Shown in pieces: positions 58,830 to 64,000 of a DNA stretch of 64,000 nt (positions are counted from its first letter, which is position 1; the number at the start of each line of letters is the position of its first letter). The position numbers were made by a program, and so were the translations under genes. The notes beneath the pieces are model-generated. The model saw nothing but the letters and a program-made list of their open reading frames with translations, had not been told where the DNA came from and ran no database searches. Source of the DNA: Aquatica leii (taxonomy: Eukaryota > Arthropoda > Insecta > Coleoptera > Lampyridae); contig CM069437.1 in assembly GCA_035610365.1 (NCBI GenBank), positions 30,895,507 to 30,959,506 of the forward strand, in the 5' to 3' direction.

Positions 58830-61740
58830 TTTAGCTATGTGAATTGAGCTTTCCGTGCTTTAATTTTTGCAAATTGTTTAATAAAATCTTGGTGTCTAAT
58901 TCTTTTTGCTGGCCCGTTTCTATTGAAATGATAGCAAGAAAGCAAGATTAAGTCGGTTTTAATTTTAAATAATTTTTTATTATTTTGAGTTTTGAAAAAG
59001 ATCGTTCTGCCGGCATTGTTAATAAAATACGAAGTATTATGCTCGTATTAGGAAAAGAATCTACTAAGTTGTTAATTGTTATATAATTTAAACTTTCTTC
59101 TGGAGACGTAATAACTTTTTTATCAAAATTTCGTAAATATTGCAATTCTTTAACAAGTTCCACGGCAGTTATGTCTCGTTCATTGCGAGTTTTGTCGTTT
59201 AATAAATTTTCAACTTTTTGACATAATTCCAATTGTTCGTTATCAGAATAATTTTTCAATTTATCAATATTCCATAAAAACGTGAAATTATTAGAGTATG
59301 AAGAAAGTAATTGGAATCTCTCATCCACTGATGATGAAACAATTAACTTTAAACTTTAAAGTTTCGTCGTGGATCTATTCATCGTCACATTCATAATCAA
59401 AATGTTTTCTTTATTTTTTGCGATCTTAGACCTCTTTGTTTTTTGAATTTAGGTTCTAGGTCTAAGCTGGATGCTATTTCTTTACCATCAACCAATAGAT
59501 CATTAAAACCTTTATTGAAGCAATAAGCTTTCAAAAATTATTCAAGTTATTTAAATGATTACAACACTGCGCAACATTAAAGTTCGATTTTTGAATAGTT
59601 TTAATCTTAACTTTACTTAATAGTATATTAAAACACAAGTTACAGAATGAACGTGCTTCAATCACGAGACCGGGTTCCACACACGAGCCGCACAGCGGCG
59701 AGTTTATGAAGCGGTCGAGTGATTGAAACGTATTCTATGACGTGTGCTTTATACTATTTTCTCTATTTCGATACAATATTTAATAATTTTAATTTTAAAA
59801 CAACATTGGGAAACTTTATTATTTTATTGAATTGGCAACACTTACACTTTGACATATTGAAATTTATGTGTTAACCTAAAATCAAACGAAATTATCTCTT
59901 TATACTTTTATAAGTAAATAAATTTGAATTAATAAAACGTGTTTATTTCATCTTGACATCAAAATTTGAATTTCAATTGTTAAATTCCAATAATTTTAAT
60001 TTCTTTTTCATGTAACGTCAACTTACGATGCAGAGATACCAACTTTGAAAAAACTAACATTACTAAAATTCGTGTAAGAATTTGCTTATTCTTACACGGA
60101 TTTTAGTGTAAGAATCGCTAATTCTCATATCGAAATAGAGAAAATATTATACCACAATATAAGAATGCAAATGAACTCAAAATTTTGCAACGATGCAGCC
60201 AAATTTTTTTACGTTATTTTCAAAATTCCCTTTGCTTATTTTAAACAGAGCATCATAAACCTCCCCAAGTTGATACCTTAAAGGAGTTATTGCATCTATT
60301 CTACTAGACCATCGAGTATCCGATAAAAATTTTAAAGTTAAATTTGTTACATTAGATAAATTAGATTTTAGAATTTTGCGGCATCATTGACGACTAAATT
60401 TTGAGTATGATTACAACAAGGAACAAAGAAAGCTCGCGGGTTCAAATCCAATTTTTTTTTGTAGACCATTATGCCTACCACGCATATTTGCCCCATTGTC
60501 GTAAACCTGACCCCGCAAATTGTTGATATTTAAGCCTTCTTTCTCTAACGCCGACAAGAAACATTTTGTCAAGCCTTTATCCGACACATCATCTATAGGA
60601 CAAAATAATAAAAAATTCCCGTGCTCTTTAAATTAACAAATCTTATACAAACTGAAATTTGTTCTTGGTGACTAGAGTCAGGAGTGCAGTCTAATAATAT
60701 GGTATAATATTTTGCCTTTTTAGTTAGTTCTAAAATTTTGGATTTGATATTTTCACCAATCAAGTTGATTAATTCATTTTGTATTTTATCCCTGAGATAG
60801 TTTTTGTGATCTTTTATTTGAGAGCCTTTTGTACGTTCTAACATAATCGGGTCAAATTTGGAAATCATTTCTATGCATTTTAAAAAGTTACCATTGTTTT
60901 TCTCAAACAACTTATTACTACTTCTACCAAAAGCTAAATTTTGCTGACCTAAAAACTGAATTACGCAGAAAATTCTTTCTATAACAGCTTGCCAGTATTT
61001 AGTTTCTCTGTTTATTACATTTTGAATTTCAGAATCAATTATTTCATTTTTATTAAAACGGTTAGAAAGATCTAGCAATTTTAGAACATTTTCGAGATGC
61101 AACTTGCTCTTTTCATGAATGTTTAAATGTTCACTTAAATGCTGCTAGTCATTGTAACCAGATTGGTCACTAAGGCGAACAGATTTCATATCACTGTCAT
61201 TAAAAATTTTACAACAGAATTTCTTGTTTCGGAATACAACAACCAAAAACGCTCAATTTTTTCTTTGTTCAGTAAAAATTTAAAGAAGTAACTATTAGAA
61301 AACTTACTCCCCGACTCTGAACTATCCCTTGGATAAATATCAGTTTTGTTTTGATAATGAGCACGTTCTACTAATTCTTGAATATTATTAGGACGTAATT
61401 CCTTTGACCATAGTGCAGCATCTTTCGAAAGTTGACTCATATTTTCCGTTCTGGTAATTTTTGAAGGTGTTGATTTCTCATTATCAGCTGAAGTTGAAGA
61501 TGTTGATGGATTGCTTTCTAGAAGATCAGTTTCTTATCTGCTGCTGATACTTGTTTCAAGTACAGGTTTAGAATATTGGGATTCAGCTGTATTATTGTTG
61601 TTATTAATATTTGGCAAAGTAGACTCGGGTTTTGAAAAAAAATGCGTAATTTTGACATGGTTTTCCAGTTCTTTTTCTTTTATTCAACAATTTTTGGTAT
61701 CCAAGCAATTTCTTCTTTTTCTCTGACATCCTGTATACTG
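58830..61740 (-). pseudogene. hAT-family transposase relic (ZMYM1-like)
   Basis: The minus strand carries, in order and across several frames: KKKLLGYQKLLNKRKRTGK (~61700), DIYPRDSSESGSKFSNSYFF and RFWLLYSETRNSVVKF (61340-61200), LSNRFNKNEIIDSEIQNVIN and ERIFCVIQFLGQQNLAFGR (61050-60930), FLKCIEMISKFDP, KKAKYYTILLDCTPDSSHQE (first catalytic region), LRGQVYDNGANMRGRHNGLQ (~60520-60450) and SDTRWSSRIDAITPLRYQLG (~60330-60270). After an insert come DGKEIASSLDLEPKFKKQRG (59490-59430) and SIILRILLTMPAERSFSKLK (59030-58970), the C-terminal dimerisation motif, shortened before AERSFSKLK. It ends near 58830. Stops and frameshifts are frequent. The domain set is that of hAT transposases annotated as zinc finger MYM-type 1-like. 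Confidence 0.85.
59610..60165. repeat. Foldback insertion inside the hAT relic
   Basis: hAT coding similarity stops near 59550 and resumes near 60200. Between them are nested inverted repeats. 59751-59773 (ATACTATTTTCTCTATTTCG) pairs with 60128-60150. A hairpin 59620-59665/59720-59765 centres on CTTCAATCAC and GTGATTGAA. A shorter hairpin with CGTGTAAGAAT and ATTCTTACACG lies at about 60071-60098. This looks like a non-autonomous foldback element or two. Exact ends and duplication are not resolved. Confidence 0.6.
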
Positions 61741-62880
61741 TAAAGCAATTAATACATAAGTAAACAAAATGACAAATTATTCATGAAAAATGGAAATGTT
61801 TCGACGTCTCAAACTTAAACTCGAAAGTATTTTCTCAACATTACTTATTCAAGTAATTTCAAAACTTATAAATTTTTACAAATAGTAATATTAATGCTTA
61901 TCAATTATTCTGTTTGAATTTACTTCAATTAACAATGATGTTTATATAATCAAATATAAAAGGATTTTTGTAATGCAAGTTTTTGGATCTTAATGTTTTA
62001 ATAAGTCTAAAATAAAAAAATAAATTTTAGATGAACTCACCTTAATTTACAACACAAAACACAACACTATAAAGTCTGTAAAACTACAAAAAAATAAAGT
62101 TTCAAAAGCACATAGCTTTTACCACATGCACCTTTTCACTTCGCTAAGTTAATTATCGATAGGGCAAATATATAGTTTCGTAAATTGCCAGCTCAGACAG
62201 GAAAGAAACGCTTGGTCGCTCGTTGACTAATTGCAAGCCAAATTTTAAGCTCAAACATGAATAAAATCAGATTTGTTTAAGTTCACACAATTCATGTTAT
62301 CATGTTACGTATTACGTATTCCATCGAACAAAATGCTATTATTGCGTACTCTCATTTGGAAAAAAACCAATGTACTAGTTAGCAATTCCTTACTGGTTTT
62401 TATCATTATAAATTTTGTTTTGACAATGTTGTTTGTTGCTTTATTTTTTTTTACTTTTGAGCTTTAAAACTTCTCGGCAGTGTGCCTCACACGAGTTTGT
62501 TCTTATGTACGGCGCGAGTCTGACAAAATGTTTTTTGACGATATATATTTCCTTCATACGCTGTTGAACGTGAAATACTTTAGTCTTCTTTACACTACGC
62601 AACAACGGGTTTTGTTATGAACTTTATTTTTTTAAACTACAGCAAAGTGATAAATAGTTCTTGTTATTAAAAAAAAAATTTTTTAGTATTGACTTTTTCG
62701 CGGTCAGAGAAGTTACTAATAACTATGAATGACCGCTAAGCAGTAACTTAAAAGGCAACGACTAACTCAGTTTGATTTGGTGATTAGGTCGTGAGTGTCG
62801 TGGTGTTAAATTATACAACAAGTTAAGAAAATGCCAAACCAGTAGAAGAATAAAATGACAGAAACACCAGTTGTAACAAC
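61741..62880. other. Non-coding stretch, nothing firmly recognised
   Basis: Presumably includes the 5' flank of the hAT element. Short ORFs at 61511-61726 and 62273-62467 have no recognisable content; the first is antisense to the hAT N-terminus. Confidence 0.35.
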
Positions 62881-62889
62881 AAGTATTTT

Positions 62890-63800
62890 TATTTTATCGC
62901 AGAAAGAAAGGTTAGAAAAGAGAAGCGAAGTAGCTTTACATAAATGCGATCAAACGCTAGAACCTAGATCGATATCACAGACAATAATTGTTGAAGCAAG
63001 CCTTCTTTCGGTTGGGCAACACGTCTTACTAAGAATTATACTTGTCGGGCTAACTTTTACATTCCGGCTGCAAATAAATGAACATTTGTAAATTATAACA
63101 CGAAAATACACATATCGATAATTTAGAGAACTGATAATATGTTACGTACAAAAAAAGTTTTATGATTAATTGTGACAACAACCCGATAGGTACGTAAACA
63201 AAAATTAAATTAGCAAAACATAATACTTACAGTTTAGTTTCCTTTCAAAAAATGTAACTAGCAAGTGACACCTTTTCGAAAATTCCTAAAATTTGCTGAA
63301 ATAAACAAAGCCTTACATACGGTGTCGCCACAAGTGAATTTCCCATAGTACATACGATTAATGAAAAAAATTAAATACGCCGAGTTTACCCTAAATTAAT
63401 TATGTATACTTGGTTAAGAGAGCCCTCCAATACAGCTAGAATTTTATCTAATACTTAAAGGTTTCGATATCTTCAATAAAAGTGACATAACGTCATTATG
63501 GAAATTTAATGAATGAACCAGTTTTATTTTCAAGAATTAAATTACATCACAAAAATAGGAAACAACGCTTACCCCAATAAAACTTTTACGAAAGTTGTAA
63601 AAATACTACGACCAATACTCGCCTGAAGGCGTGCAAATAATTAGAAACGAAAGCCTTGTTGAGCGCACATAACGTTAGATGATGTCCGACTTATTTCACC
63701 GTCACCGAATAGATGATTTTTCTTTAATCAAATTACGATGTCAAACCTTTTCGATTTGACAGCAATCCTCCCCAATGTAACGGAAAGTAGGCGATCCGAG
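62890..63800 (-). repeat. Diverged LTR1 relic
   Basis: Scattered landmarks of the minus-strand LTR1 copy at 46279-47464 recur in the same order: ATCACAGACAATA (62976), GCAACACGTC then CTAACTTTTACATTC (63018-63065), AAAGCCTTGTTGAGCGCA (63651) and GATTTGACAGC (63755). Spacing agrees roughly with the intact copies. Too diverged for firm ends. The small plus-strand ORF at 62855-63091 overlaps this relic and is probably spurious. Confidence 0.45.
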
Positions 63801-64000
63801 AATAAATCTTATACGGTGTAAACATCATACCCAAACACTTTTAACATAACAAACTGTTAGTATACTCCACAGGATCAACAATACACTTATTGTGTATTAT
63901 ACACATTACACAGTCATTACTAGATTAACACAATCATGGTTAACTTAATGAGAATAGCAGCATAGAACTAAAATGGCTTTAAAAACCGTATTCGTAAAGT

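Noticed and set aside
62855..63091. 78-aa plus-strand ORF
   Set aside because: Coincides with landmarks of a diverged minus-strand LTR1 copy, so chance openness is the simpler explanation.
1..64000. tRNA, rRNA, bacterial operons, riboswitches, phage or plasmid genes
   Set aside because: None seen on reading both strands; ribosome-binding sites and operon spacing are absent, and all sizeable coding signals resolve to TEs or the receptor exon.

Overview
This window reads as AT-rich, TE-saturated insect nuclear DNA. The insect call rests on one spliced-looking exon of a 7tm_6 odorant receptor (minus strand, 32618-33147) and on the mix of elements: BEL/Pao, Ty3/gypsy, Penelope, non-LTR, Tc1/mariner and hAT. 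A beetle is plausible but cannot be settled from the sequence. I see no bacterial gene, operon, CRISPR array, tRNA or rRNA. Apart from the receptor exon, almost every coding-like stretch belongs to a transposable element, usually broken by stops and frameshifts.

Layout. 1-2450: a decayed DNA transposon with terminal inverted repeats. 4688-7768: a BEL/Pao relic (plus strand). 7788-9415: a relic of an unclassified repetitive family beside a large inverted repeat. 10256-11194: a solo LTR (called LTR1 here) with a 4-bp target duplication. 11428-19418: a nearly complete Ty3/gypsy element on the minus strand with two LTRs and an ATAC duplication. Between pol and its 3' LTR it carries an extra ORF with a macro domain (ADP-ribose-binding, OARD1-like) and a CCCH zinc finger. 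A 1.9-kb Transib-like DNA transposon has landed inside that ORF, with perfect 36-bp ends starting CACAGTGG and a CGTCG duplication.

21880-29880: a Jockey-like fragment, a purine-rich non-LTR relic, an LTR1 copy, and a gypsy gag remnant between copies of a second LTR-like repeat (LTR2). 30660-33147: Penelope remnants and the receptor exon. 35456-41925: a complete 6.47-kb BEL/Pao insertion with two ~495-bp LTRs and a CCCTA duplication, whose gag-pol has five stops and a frameshift. 42280-44560: a mariner fragment and a mosaic repeat array containing a near-perfect 174-bp palindromic element whose empty site is preserved in neighbouring units.

45959-47935: a Tc1/mariner-like transposase split by a solo LTR1. 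49390-52225: a gypsy gag-protease remnant and an LTR2 copy. 54976-58794: a minus-strand non-LTR retrotransposon with A-tail, flanking ~20-bp duplications and one frameshift in ORF2. 58830-61740: a hAT transposase relic with a foldback insertion. 62890-63800: a diverged LTR1 relic.

The elements do not form a pathway; they form a nested insertion history. The clearest layers are Transib into gypsy, LTR1 into Tc1, a MITE into a repeat array, and a LINE beside a hAT. The most interesting object is the gypsy with its macro-domain/CCCH accessory ORF.
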